Source: Cystobasidiopsis lactophilus
Lineage: Eukaryota > Basidiomycota > Agaricostilbomycetes > Agaricostilbales > Chionosphaeraceae
Reading direction: 5' to 3'
DNA: 64,000 bases
Assembly: GCA_001599975.1 (NCBI GenBank)
Contig: BCIO01000001.1
Location: 620,001 to 684,000, forward strand
Part shown: positions 11,251 through 22,552 of the stretch, one piece after another
Numbering within the stretch: the first letter of the stretch is position 1
Layout: each line of letters opens with the position of its first letter
Translations under genes and position numbers: made by a program
Notes under the pieces: generated by a model
Database searches by the model: none
Seen by the model: only the letters and a program-made list of their open reading frames with translations
Told to the model about the DNA's origin: nothing

Positions 11251-12124
11251 TTGTAGCAGCAGAATAGGAAGCAAATCGCGAATGGTGCCCTGGCTGACCG
11301 CGCCCAAGAGAGGCAGAATCCTCTTGATCCAGCGCCGCCAATGAACCTCACTATTGCTGCTTCCTTTTCGTCACTCAACAGCGGCTACGAACTGTGTATG
11401 AGCGTCCCTGGCCTCTCAGACGGCGCCTCTGGCTCTGGCGGTTCGCCTGACTTAAATGAAATGATGGTGATTGACGCGTTTGCCTGTTGTGTGGCTCATG
11501 CCAATGTCGCCCTTGCAAGCTGTTCGACTTCCTGTGTTACGAAAAAGATTCGTTCACCTCGTACGGCCGCGGCCTTCAACTTCAAGGTGCAATTTGGGGC
11601 AAGCCGTCGAGGATCGCAAAAGGTTCTGCCTCGAACCTCTCATGATGCACCTAAACCCACCCTACTGGAACGAGTAGCACATCCAAGCGCAATACACTAC
11701 GAAGCAACGGGACCTGGGCAACGGAGTCCGCAGCAAGAGGCCCAAAGTCGAGAGGTTCCAAACTTGTGCAAGCGATCCATCGTCGCAATGGCCCAGCAAA
11801 GTCTATTCAGGTTTCATCAGCAAGGATTTACGAGTGACAGTGACCTGCGTGAGTGCAGCTGCCAGCAAAGCAGCTATCGACTGGGCACACTGGCACCAAC
11901 TCCCAGGCTGATTCTGCCCTCACGTCCCTTTGTCCCCGGACACTTGCCCTGCCAGTGTGAAGACAAGGACCAAGGCTTCGACTCTGGGTGGCACCAAAAG
12001 CCGACCCAAACAAAAGCCAGCTCTTTGTCTCCAGATTTCTTCGTACGTCTTCTGTCAGTGCGCACATGTCTGCCGCCGCCAAGGGGGTTGTCCGCTTGCA
12101 ACCACCTGCTCGACCCAGAGCAAA
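11251..12124. other. Unresolved region between copy C and coiled-coil gene
   Basis: About 870 bp. On the plus strand, frames such as LFDFLCYEKDSFTSYGRGLQ and RKRFCLEPLMMHLNPPYW look protein-like, but they lie in different frames with no plausible intron between them. A small gene or a decayed one may sit here. I cannot assign a product. Confidence 0.3.
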
Positions 12125-14646
12125 ATGGACCTCGCCCATCCTCCTCTCGAGTTCGAGCAGGCCAACAGAGGGCCGCCGAACGACCTGGCCGCCTTCTCCC
12201 GCCCGCGGCAGGTGCGTGCACGTTTTGAAGATCTACTTGTCAACATGCCCTGATTGTCGGCCGCTCAGCCAAGCACGGGAGAATACTCTGTGGCAACAAT
12301 TGGACAGGCCGCTGGAAGCTCCTTGATGCGAACGACGCCGGGCCTGAACCCTTCAGCTCACAAGGTGCCCGCTCCCGGCAACGGTCGCTACCCGCCCAAC
12401 ACCATCATCGCAGGTGGTAGCGGTTTGGACGATGCTCTCCAAGGCGACTTTTCACCACACGGCTCAGAAATGTCTGGCATCGACGCCGACGCCGAGCAAT
12501 ACTTGCGCCACGAAACTGCTGCCGGTGGTGTCGAGAATGGCGGGCCAACCACTTTGGCCTCCTATGGGCTATCAGAGCACGATGATTTCAGAGCGGAGCT
12601 GCACAAGGTTGAAGAGGAACGGCGGGCGAGAGCATGTGCGTTTCTAACCTTCTCTGTCGTTACCTAATGGATTGAGTGCTCACTGTGTTGTGCCTGGACA
12701 GATGCCGATATGAGCGCTGCTGTATGTTTCAATGTCACGCAATAATCGCCAGTGCTTACAATGAGCTACAGGAGCAATACGCCTTGCAGACTAAGGTCTT
12801 CCAGCAATCGCAACAGCAGCGGCCGCCCTCAGAGAGGAAGTCCAACTCCCGACCGCCCAGTGCCGATATCACCAAGGGCCGCCCACCGTTGAACGAATAT
12901 GCCGAGCAGCAGCAGCAGCACCGAACGGGCCGGCACGCCTCGGCTGGAGAGGAGAGCTCGCTCGGCTCACCCTTTCGCCACCGCTCGAGCTCCATCGGGC
13001 AAGCTCAGCAACACATCAATGCTTTAAATCCCTTGCAACGCTCTGCTCCTGCTTCAGCAGGCCGTCCACCCTCTGCTTCGGCCAATCACCGCGCTCCGGC
13101 CAGCCGCACCAAGCCACCCGTCACCCACACCCACACCGGCTCGGTCCGAGACAAGACGCACCGCAGCTCCACCACCAGCATCAACACGGCGCATGACTCT
13201 GGAAATGGCCTCACCAAGGACGAGCTGCTGGAAAGGATGGCAGAGGCTTTGCGGAAAGAGCGAGCCAAGAACAAGACGTATATGAAAGGCGAGCAACCTC
13301 TCTGATCTTTGAGCTCGATTGCCGAAGTCTGACTGTCGAAACCCCTTGCAGAACTGGTGGAAGCCGAAACTGAGATTGACGCGCTGTCGAGGCTGCTGGA
13401 CAACCATCGAAATGAAGCAGCCGAGACAACCTCGAAATACTTGGCCACCATCTCAGCTCTTCGCCGCGAGTTGGACCGTGCTCGCCTGGCTCTGGAGCAG
13501 GCCCGTGAGGTTCCAGCTGACGAAGCGGAGCGCTTCCTCCACTTGCTCGACACAGCTCCATTCAAGCCCAATGCGCCCTTCCCTTCTGGCATGGTCATGG
13601 CTGCCAGCGACGACGAGTACGAGGTGGAAGAGCAGGGCTTGCCCAAGAGTAAGACGGAGGCCATCCTCGCCTTGTCGGCCGATGAGCCTGGAGGAGTGAG
13701 CGCCAAGTCCCGCCAAAGGAGCACCGACCGCCGCCGCCGGCTCGATGGCGCTCTGAGCACCATAGCGGTAAGCGTCTCTTCCTACACGCCTGGATGATCT
13801 GTGGTCCAATGCCTCCCTTATCCAGAGCTCGAGCTTCGGCCCGGACGCGCTGAAGGAGTGGCCCAAGTCGGATTTTCGCTCGCTCAGGGAGCACCCCAGC
13901 GCCAAGCGCGCTCCCGTCTCCTCCATCACAATTGAAGGCCAACCGAGCGGCTTTGCCAGCCTGTTCCGGCGCCGCACCAACTCGGCCTCTCGCGCGGACG
14001 TGCCCTCGCTCAAGGTGTCCGGCCCTTCTTCCTCCGCCAAGCCGCCCACGCCCGTCACCCGCCTCCGCACCGGCCGCAGGTCTTCTGACACCGAGATCAA
14101 CCGGTTCCAGCGCCAGAACGGCAGCGGCAGCTTGATCCACGCCTCGGCTTTCGGTGGCGGCGGCAGCAGCAATGGCTTGCGCCCGCCTTCAGTCAACAAG
14201 GCGCACGAGGGCGGCACTTGGGGTCGCTCTGCTTCCTCCGAGGTGCCCAGGCCGGTGGAGATCAGCCTCGACTTGCCCGAGCCCGAATCGGCCGCCGTCC
14301 AGACCGCCGTCGCGCCCAGGAGGAAGGAGCGCAAGTCGAGCATCACCAAGATCTTGGCCAAAGGTGCGCGAGCTTCCCGCCGTCGATTTCCACAAAAAGG
14401 ATCCCGTTGATGATGGTCGGACAGCCTTCCCGGTTCGGGACCGCGATCCGCAAGCTCCCAGCTTGTAAGCCTGCTTGCCCTTTGCTCAATCTGTGCCGCG
14501 TCCAATGTTCGAGAGGTGCTCATTTCAGCCTTTTCGTTTGAATCTTTGTTGCCCGATCTAGCTCGGCCACCAATACGTCCATCTTTGCCCACCGCCGCCG
14601 CTCCACCATGGCGGATCAAGCGCTGGAGGACTTGGGCCTGCTCTGA
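12125..14646 (+). CDS. Ser-rich coiled-coil protein, unrecognised
   Basis: No known family recognised. The ATG at 12125 (MDLAHPPLEFEQ) splices at 12211/12269 into PSTGEYSVATIGQ. The middle is Gln/Ser/Pro-rich with a CAG-encoded Gln run near 12,907. Near 13,210-13,500 comes a coiled coil in two parts, split by a GC-AG intron (donor 13289, acceptor before 13352): KDELLERMAEALRKE, then EAETEIDALSRLLDNHRNE and SALRRELDRARLALEQA. The remainder is a basic, Ser-rich tail ending STMADQALEDLGLL. No membrane segment or catalytic motif is visible. Length is about 700 aa. A scaffold or cytoskeletal-adaptor role is possible but is only inference. Confidence 0.75.
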
Positions 14647-14818
14647 AGCCTCCCCATAATTTGCGTTGAATAGGGCACTCTTTTCCTCCTTCTCAAGTCT
14701 TGTAATGTCGAGCACACAGTTCTGTCAAAGTTGGGGTTCTCCGTGATGAATTTGCCACCCAAGTACGGGCTGCGGAAACAAGAAAGTGATGATACAATGT
14801 GGCATGCGGTCCCCCCTT

Positions 14819-15831
14819 CTAGTACTTGTAGCGAGTCGAGTAGTCTGTTCGTTCATCGGAATATTGAGACCTCAATACTGCCAAAAGCAGGCAAATAACG
14901 AACCTTTCGGGCTGACCACCAGACCCCGGCCCTTGCTCGCCCCTCTGTAAACGGTCTCCACGATGTCTATTAGCTGTTCGGTTCTCCGGAATGGGTCAGC
15001 CAATGGCTCCAGGCGGCTGATCAGGAAGGGGGAAAACGCCACGAACCTCCTGCTTGTCGGTAATGGCCCAGTTGATCTTGTTGTTGTTGCCGGTGCCCAG
15101 GTCGATCATGATGTGCTTGTTGCCTGCTCCGCACGCCTTCAGTATACATTGCATTAGACAGCGGAGGCGGAGGGCGCACGGTAGAAGAACATCTGCGCAT
15201 CCCTCGAGATCAAGCTCCAGTCAGAGCTAGAGGTCCCAGGCCAAACGCACCACAGTCACATCGTCGTAGATCTCGTACCTGCGCCGCCCTGTCAATCCAA
15301 GATCATAAAGCAGATCAAGAGGAAGGGCCGGGCTCACATCTTGTTGAAGTCTGGCACTTCGGTCGTGTCCACCAGGCTGTTGCGAGGACGATTGAGTGAC
15401 TAGCCCACAGGGAGCTAAAGGCGAACGAGGGACACGCAACTAGATGACGGCAAAGTTCTTGACCTTCTCGGACACGCCCCAGAGCGTCTCGTCCATCGAC
15501 ATGCACTGCGAGTCCTGTTGGCTCGCAAGACACTTCAGCCCCTTGCTGGCTTGAGTCGGAGGTCTAGCGAACTCACATCGTCGTGCCCAAATCGAATGCT
15601 GTGCGCGCTCGTAAGCCAAGTGCCAGTCAAATGGCTAGAGAGGCCAACGCACATCACCACCCGGTCATCCTCTGCCAAAATGGCCTGGTCGACCTGCTCG
15701 TTCCCCGTCAGCCTTTGACCTCCTGGCGTCCTGGGGGGCACCCACATGCCAGCCAGACGGTAGATGCGGTAGTAAATCTGTCGCGCAGTCAGCGCAGGCC
15801 AAAGGGAGGGAGACCGCCACTCACAGGACAT
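14819..15831 (-). CDS. DIB1: U5 snRNP thioredoxin-like protein Dib1/Dim1
   Basis: Small essential component of the U4/U6.U5 tri-snRNP. It has a thioredoxin fold without redox activity and holds the spliceosome before activation. All conserved blocks are visible: LLPHLPSGWH, QVDQAILAEDDRVV, RFGHD, MDETLWGVSEKVKNFAV, EVPDFNKM, FFYRNKHIMIDLGTGNNNKI, VYRGASKGRGLVVSPK and the end DYSTRYKY. The gene is cut into many tiny exons: exon 1 is only seven bases (15831-15825), and exon 2 about 32. Total protein length is about 142 aa, as in other eukaryotes. Identification rests on near-complete sequence conservation of this family. Confidence 0.95.
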
Positions 15832-16343
15832 GGCGGCGGCGGTCCAAGAAGTTGGGTCCGCGCCTGTTGCGCTCGTCCGGCCGCTTGCTTGACTTCTGGG
15901 GACTGTTCGTGCAACTGTATCGGTCTGCTTGATGAATGCCTGGATTTCTGGATGCACTGCCCCTTACTATCTGTCTCGCTCAGAACTCGAAGTGGCTCAG
16001 CCCACGTCAACCGCTCGGCGGTCTCTACTGATTCCATCAACCCCGTCAACGCTGCGTTTCATGAGACCTCTAGAGGCATGCGTTGCTCTATGCGCAGCGT
16101 TCCCGTTGCCTAAGGCCGTCCTTCGCTCCGTGCTCTTGTCACTCAGTGCCCCATATGGCTCCCTGCTGCTCTTGTTGCCACGAACTGCTGAGTTCTATGA
16201 GCGGTTCAAGTCTCGGATTGGGTCATTATAAAAGCCAGAGGAAGACAGAATGCGTGGCGCGTCTCAAAGAGGCTTGGAAGGTGTTTTTCTGGCGCTCGCC
16301 CTTAGCGGTCCACGTACGCCTTGGTCTACTCCACGACCAAAGC
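15832..16343. other. Divergent intergenic region, DIB1 / copy D
   Basis: About 510 bp between divergent starts. No supported gene. It should carry both promoters. Confidence 0.5.
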
Positions 16344-17832
16344 ATGCCCGCCATCTCATTCGACCAACTTAAGAATATCCCCTGGTTCTCTGAATACAAT
16401 GAGGGCGTTCTTCATGTCCAGTTGGTGCGGAGCTACACCCTGTTCTGGGCTTTCGAGGCTCCCGGCGAACCTACCCAGCTTCAAATCGGCAGCTGGTCCT
16501 CTGGCCGCAGCGAAGCCTTCGTTAAGTTCTCGGTCTCTGACTTGCACAAGACAGAGAAGGCTTTGTCGTTGAGGCTGCTGGACTACGCCTTGACCATGCA
16601 ACGCCTTCCCGCGGACCTCAAATACCGGCCTGTATATGCTGTTGTCAAGGCAATCGATAGATCTACCTACTCCCTGTTGTGCCGCCACCACTTCTGCATC
16701 GTGCCTGACGAGAGATTCATCAACGTGGCAGTTGGCGGCAAGCGCAAGTTGCCATCTGAAAGACTCGATGGCATCACGGTCAGTCCCCCTCTTGTCTACC
16801 AGTTATAGAGCGACGTGTCATCGGCAATCCAGTGCAAGTCGGCGTTCCAAGTCGGAAAGGACGACCGACCAAAAACCTTCAAGTTCACCTGCCAGTTCTC
16901 TGACGACAAGCTGGAGATCGATGGCCATATCGCCCACTCTGACGACGTGCCTTCTCTTCAAATCTCTGCAGCCAAGGTCTCATACCACTGGGTGGCCAAC
17001 GATCCGAAGGGCGACAGGCTGCATCATGCTTTGGTCCAGTTCTGCAACATCTCTTTGGACAAGAACAACATCCACTCTCATGGAACGGTTTGGGACCATC
17101 TCGAGGTCTCTGGAGGCCACGTTCCGACCTCCAACGAAGCGCTTTGCCTTGTCGTCTGGAACTTATTCAAACCTGCCAATCTCGCAGGGTCCAACCGTAG
17201 GGCAACTTTTGCCGAGCCTTTATGGAAACGTTACTGATGTCTCACTGTGGCTAGGTGACAGTCTTGTCATGCGCCGAGACCCAAGTCACATCGCTGGCAC
17301 TTTGAACTGGGTTCTCAATTGGCACTTCAACGATGCCACCAGTGTCAACGAGCTCACAATTGCACAAGGGAATACACTCAACAAGATTTCCGTTCACTAT
17401 CCTTCCGTGCCTGTGCCAGGTGCTGCCGTCGAACTTGTCATCAGCGACCTGGACCCTCTTTCCGGCGCCGCCTTCTTACACCAGGTACTAGGCACCGTCA
17501 CCCACTTGGGCCGACCTCTAGAAGACCTCCCAATCAGGGGTTGGATGCCATGGCCAGCGGGTGTAGAGGGCCCAAGTTCGCCACCGCCGGCAGAAGGGAG
17601 AGTGGAACGAACGGGTACCGGCATGAGGGCTCGATTCAAAGAGGGCGGTTTGAGGAATGTGTTTCGAGCTAAGACGAACGAACAGGGAGCGAAAAGAAGG
17701 AACGGAAGCCACGTCGTCCTGGCCTGCGGATTCTTCCTCGACGACGCCTACGACTTGCTCTCACTCGTTCCGCCTCGCCACGGCATCTACCGCTGTCCCC
17801 ATGGCAAGCGGTGCTCCAAACACCCTGCATAA
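16344..17832 (+). CDS. Copy D of unrecognised three-part family (466 aa)
   Basis: Function unknown; this is the cleanest member. Exons are 16344-16778, 16809-17196 and 17255-17832 with phases 0 and 1, the same as copy B. Part 1 (residues 1-145) contains LLDYALTMQRL, KYRPVYAVV, DRSTYSLLCRHHF and CIVPDERF. Part 2 (146-274) contains DRPKTFKFTCQF and GTVWDHLEVSGGHVPTSNEA. Part 3 opens with SLVMRRDPSHIAG, includes VELVISDLDPLSGAAFLHQV and the block RGWMPWPAG. It ends IYRCPHGKRCSKHPA. There is no signal peptide or membrane segment. The beta-rich pattern is faintly like MATH/TRAF-type sandwiches, but I cannot claim homology. It lies next to copy E in the same direction, suggesting tandem duplication. 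Confidence 0.85.
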
Positions 17833-18548
17833 CCTAGCTTTGCTGGATTTCATGCAGGATGCCCTGCCGCCACCCAGGGCACTGGACTTTCGCAAGCGAT
17901 ATTGTTTGAAACCATCCTGTTATAACTGCTTCCTGCCATAAGTCTCTGCAATTTCTTCCCTAGACATCGACGTATAAGGGCAATCTAGGACCGCAGGCGC
18001 TGCCTGATGGCAGCTGAAAATGCTCAATTTGACTGGGGCCGGCGAGGTTGCCTTCTCTAGCGGCTTGCTTTGATTTCTGGAGGCTTGCTGGTGAGACTGC
18101 ATGAGCTTGGTTGATGGTTGTCTGGATGCGTTGGGTGCACGGCTCTCCTTGAACTCTGCCTTTGGAGTTGAGATCGTCGCTTTGCCTCGCCATTGCTGCT
18201 CGAACTATAGGTTTTCACTGTCCGTTGATCCAAGCAAGGCTACCAGTAGAGTCCATGCGAGACCTCCAGCGACATGCGTGCTCCACAATGCCCGTTTCCA
18301 AGCCACTTTGCCTCCGACCCTCAGGCTGGCGTTTTTGCCTATCTATCTGCCCTTTTCGACAATGTTTTGGTTGTCTATGGTCTTATTATCCAACTGAGAC
18401 TCGCTTCATGTAACAGACGACAATTCAAGAGCGAGACAGAAGGCGTAATCCTAAAGATTCGAAGATGTACTCAATTGACGTTCGAAGATGTACTCAATTG
18501 ACGTTCGCCAAGCTTGGCGCATGCTGCAGTTCTGTTCCACAACCAACC
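17833..18548. other. Intergenic between copies D and E
   Basis: About 715 bp with no supported gene. It includes a perfect 23-bp tandem repeat shortly before the start of copy E, listed separately. Confidence 0.5.
18461..18506. repeat. Perfect 23-bp tandem repeat upstream of copy E
   Basis: Two identical adjacent units, 18461-18483 and 18484-18506, about 40 bp before the ATG of copy E. They lie where a promoter or 5' leader would be. Identity of both units suggests a recent duplication. Confidence 0.92.
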
Positions 18549-19950
18549 ATGACTGCCACTCACGTCGAACAGTTCGCAGAGGAGACTTTGCATAGAGAAC
18601 GGAATGAGGGCATTCTTCATGTCCAGTTCGTGCAGAACTACACCGGGTTCCTGTCTTTCGACGCTCCCGACAAACCTACCAAGCTCAACGTCGACGATTG
18701 GTCCTCTGGCGTAGATGAGCAGTTTGTCGAGGTATATCGGCATGGTTTACACGAGACCAACAAGGCCTTCTCGCTGGAGCTGCTGGACTACGCCTTGACC
18801 ATGCAACGCCTTTCGGGCCTCAAGTACCGGCCCGTATACGTGGTTCTGGACGCGACCGACCGAGCCCTTTACTCCTTGCTCTGCTGTCATCACTTTTGCG
18901 TTGTACCACAGCCTCACTATTGAGGTCTATGCCAACATCAGCAACGAACCGAACGTGCACTACCCACAGCCGGCAAACTTATGCCTGGAGATTGTTTCTG
19001 TCAGGTGGTCGGACGCTCTGAACCTCTCCCGGTTGAAGGGCAAGAGCGCCGAGGACGCCTGCACGATACGCCACCAGCTTCTACGACAGTTCGGCGCCTA
19101 CAAAATTGCAGCCATCTGGAATAATCGTTTCCCCCAATTGGACACCTGTATCCTCCACCACTTGTACACTTTACGCCGTGCTTTGACCTACGACGAGCAC
19201 TCGGTTTTCTGGGAAGAATTTTTCGCCGCGTTCGAGCGACCAAATACTAGCTCAGAGAGTGAGAAGCTCGCTTGTCTTGCCCAGTCGTCCTACTAATGAA
19301 TTAACGCAGAGCATCATCTTATCATGAGACGAGATCCTGGCTGGTTTCACAACTCCAAGTTGGAATGCCATTGGACGCAAGAACAGGACACCCAAAGGAA
19401 GGGCCACTTTCACAGCGTTTTGCATCTTTCGGAGGGCGAACACAACTACATGTCTGTTTGCTACCGCCCCGCCGAGGCACCAGATGCCAAGGTGGAAGTG
19501 GCCATTCATCGAGTCGACAAGGTGTCTGGCTACCAGTTTCTGATGGAAGTGCTGATGAAAGTCCAACATCGCGGCACTCCTCTTCACAAACTGCACCTCG
19601 AAGGCCACATGGAACCACCACATGTGGAAGCGCCGGCTGCTGCTCCTCCGAAAGCTGGACCTTCGATCTCCCGTTTGCTCAGGCTCCTCCAGGTTGCCAC
19701 CAGATATACTCAGAGTCGAGCGAAGAGAGAGGCGAAGCAGGCAAATGCTCTGAAGGAGGCCGAGGCTCTGAGGGCGGCAGAGGAAGTAGCCGCTAAGGAG
19801 CAGGAAGCAATTCAGAGACAGTACAAAGCGTTGGAAGTGTACGAAAAGGTACTCTCCACTGCAGGCTTCAAGCGCCATCGGAAGCTCGACGACCCATCGA
19901 AGGGACACCTAGGGCTCTCTCGCCCTGCGGATAGGGGACATCATGCGTAG
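18549..19950 (+). CDS. Copy E of unrecognised family, internal deletion or frameshift, altered C-terminus
   Basis: Closest to copy D: part 1 shares LLDYALTMQRL, KYRPVYVV and HHFCVVP. Directly after VVP the frame ends at a stop near 18,920. The similar part 2 continues at once in another frame (LTIEVYANISNEPNVHYP), with no room for an intron, and the segment matching D's residues after VPDERF is missing. Part 3 follows a good intron (19256-19313, with a TACTAAT-like branch site) and starts HHLIMRRDPGWF. The C-terminus lacks the Cys/His motif and instead has an Ala/Glu/Lys-rich helix, probably a coiled coil. Either this copy is decaying, or it uses an unusual splice or has a sequence error at the junction. 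Confidence 0.6.
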
Positions 19951-20295
19951 GTCTGCCTCCAAGAATCTCAGTGCATTCTCTTCATCTGACCTTGTCCTCC
20001 TCAGTTGATGTTCTCACTTGAAAATGCGTATGAAACGGGGCTGCGACGCCACCAAGGCCTTCCCACAATAGCATGATCTTTCAGTCCTTGTACTTAGCTC
20101 TCTCTCTCTCACCCATGCTCGCATCAGTCTCCATAGAGCCAACACAGAGTATTGAGATGACACCATCACCGCCACCCGGAATGGGACCGAAGAGGACGCG
20201 ATTTGTTTTGTTTTGGTTGGCTTCGTCCAATTTCTGCAAAGGCCAGGATGCCGGCCGGCCTGCCTTACCTAGCGTCCTCTCCCACACACACCGCC
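19951..20295. other. Intergenic, no gene seen
   Basis: About 345 bp before the glycosyltransferase start, with a CT-rich patch near 20,100. No coding potential recognised. Confidence 0.5.
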
Positions 20296-22461
20296 ATGTC
20301 CAGCCAAGAAGAGCTCAAGGGCTTGCTCAACGAAGTCGAGAAGGCGCCCGAGGATCAGTTCGAAGTCGAAGAAGCCTCTTCGCTCGAAGAGTCGCAGCCG
20401 CAAAGGCGCAGGCGCCGCTTGAGGCTGTGGCTTTGCTTGGGCCTTAGCGCCGTCGTACTACTCGCCTTATCCTCGGCGTTCGCGTACGACAAGCAAGACC
20501 AGATCAAGGCGTACTTCCAGCATGCGCTCGGATCGCAGCAAACCGAAGAGGCGGCCACCGCGGCGGATTTGGACGGCACCGACACGGAGGAGCAGTCAGA
20601 AGAGCTACAAGCAGAGCCGGACGCGCTCGAGGTGCCCGTGGAGATTCTAGAGGAGGACCAGGGCTCGATTCTGGCCAAGCTCGCGCCCGGTGGCCTCTTG
20701 GACACCATGATGCCCATGCCCGCCGACTTGGTGGCCGACAGATCCGACCCGTCTGTCAAGTACATTGCCTATTTGCCGCACTCGGGGTGGCACAACCAGC
20801 GGGGGGAACTGCAGAACTGCATTCTTCTAGCGGCAAGTTTCACATTTCCCACTCCTCCGTCCGTCACGGCGCATTGTCCAGGGACTGACCAGTGGCATCA
20901 CAGGACATGACCAACCGCACCTGCATCGCGCCTCGCATGCGGCTGGGCAACCCGCAGCCGTGGGCTCGCAAAGAGCTGCTCGAACCCTACTTTGCCGCCG
21001 CTCAAAAGTCCGACATGGTCGAGACGTGCCGGTCGCTCTTGCCAGAGATCGAAGCCTTGCACGGGGCAAAGTGGACGGGCACCTCAAAGTGCGCGGCGTA
21101 CGCTAATTACATCGACGCCACCTGGCCTTTGCTTGTCAACTTGAGCGCCATCAAGCTGCCGGTCACCTTTGTCGAGCGCACCGACCAGTCGCCCGAGTGG
21201 TTCACCACGCCCGTCTCCCAAGGCGGCCTAGGCCTGGCCGAGTCCGACATCAAAAACTACGACGACGTCGACCGATACGACTACCGCTTCTACGAGCTAC
21301 GATCGGACGGGCAGGCGCTCGGACACTACCAGCAGCGACTGGATGTGGAAGATTTGGCGGAGATGGACGAGCGGCTGCTTTACTTTGGCAGCTTCTTTGG
21401 CTCGGGCAGGATGCGGGTCAGCTCGCCAACAAGAAGACAGGATTTCCTCGACGTTTGGAACTCAATGGTCTTCCGCAATCCATTCCTGGATTCCATATCA
21501 AGAGAGATCTCGCATCGGCTAGGGGGGCGGGACGAATACGTCGGGCTGCACTTGCGCGTGGGCAATGGTGCCTTCAAGGTGAGTCCCTTTCCTCTCTTTG
21601 AAGACGCCTTCTTACAAGTCCAATCTACAGTACAACGCCCCCAAGAACATGCCGGTCATATTTGCGCGGCTGTGCCGGACGCTAGGCCTCACCACTGCGC
21701 AGGCGGAGGCTTTGATCGCGGCCAACTCGAATGTTCGGCCCTCCAAGCGGGACTTGGTCTACCAAGACTCGCACGCAAAAGACTTTGGCAACACGGACGA
21801 CATGCGCCTGGCCGACTTCCTGCCCCTCTCTGAACTCAAGGGCTCGGCTCTGGTGAAGCGCCAGGTGACAGACATTTCCGCCACCGACCTGCCCCTCATC
21901 GTGGCCGAAGACGACCTTCCCATCTCCCCTACTTTAAGATGCAGGAACCCGCTCTACACCGACCCTGTCCTCCAACCCCTAAATCGACCCATCTACATCG
22001 CCACCGACTCGCACAACCCGCTCACGGACAAGAACCTGGCCGTCTTTTTCAACTCGATGCCCTGCGCTTGGACGCTCATAGACTTTGCGGACATTACGCC
22101 GGTGGCGTCGGAGCCGATTGCAGACTTAGTAGAGATGTCAAAGTTGCGGAACGCGGTAGACGGCGTCAAACTTGGCTCTGTGCGTCCCTTCCTGACCTCT
22201 GCTTATGGACAAGTGACTGACTTTGTCGACGAAATCCAGCTTCTCTTCCCCTTCTTAGAGGCAGAAGTGGTTGCTCGCTCCAGGATCGCCGTGCTGGGCA
22301 CGCAAGGCTCAACGTGAGTCCCTCCTTTCCTTGTCTCCCTTCTTTGGGTTTGGTCCTCAACTTGTTTTTGGTACAACAGCTTCTCAGGGTTTGCAGCGCA
22401 TACCCTTCACGACAATTATTTTAACGAGCTGGATGACTTTGACGGATGGTATAGCGACTAG
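20296..22461 (+). CDS. Type II membrane protein, GDP-fucose O-fucosyltransferase-like
   Basis: Probable Golgi/ER glycosyltransferase of the O-fucosyltransferase-like superfamily. A cytosolic Glu/Arg-rich head (residues 1-38) precedes one membrane helix (WLCLGLSAVVLLALSSAFAY), then an acidic stem. The catalytic part begins with the family signature SGWHNQRGELQNCILLA followed by NRTCIAPRMRLGN. It continues with HLRVGNGAF, an equivalent of the HxRxGD nucleotide-binding motif, then PIYIATDSHNPL. It ends with RSRIAVLGTQGSTFSGFAAH near the C-terminus. The Asp usually found after HxRxG is Asn here. One intron is GC-AG (20833-20903). The substrate is unknown; related fungal genes are poorly characterised. 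Confidence 0.8.
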
Positions 22462-22552
22462 ACACAGTGTGCAGCCCGATCTCTTTTTGCATTTTCGCTG
22501 TAATGTAAACCTGCATCAAACATAGCATCATTCAATTGTCGGCGGCAGCAGC

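Noticed and set aside
13453-14715. Long minus-strand open frame of 420 codons
   Set aside because: It is a shadow of the plus-strand coiled-coil gene, whose frame, splice sites and composition are consistent; the minus frame has no protein pattern.
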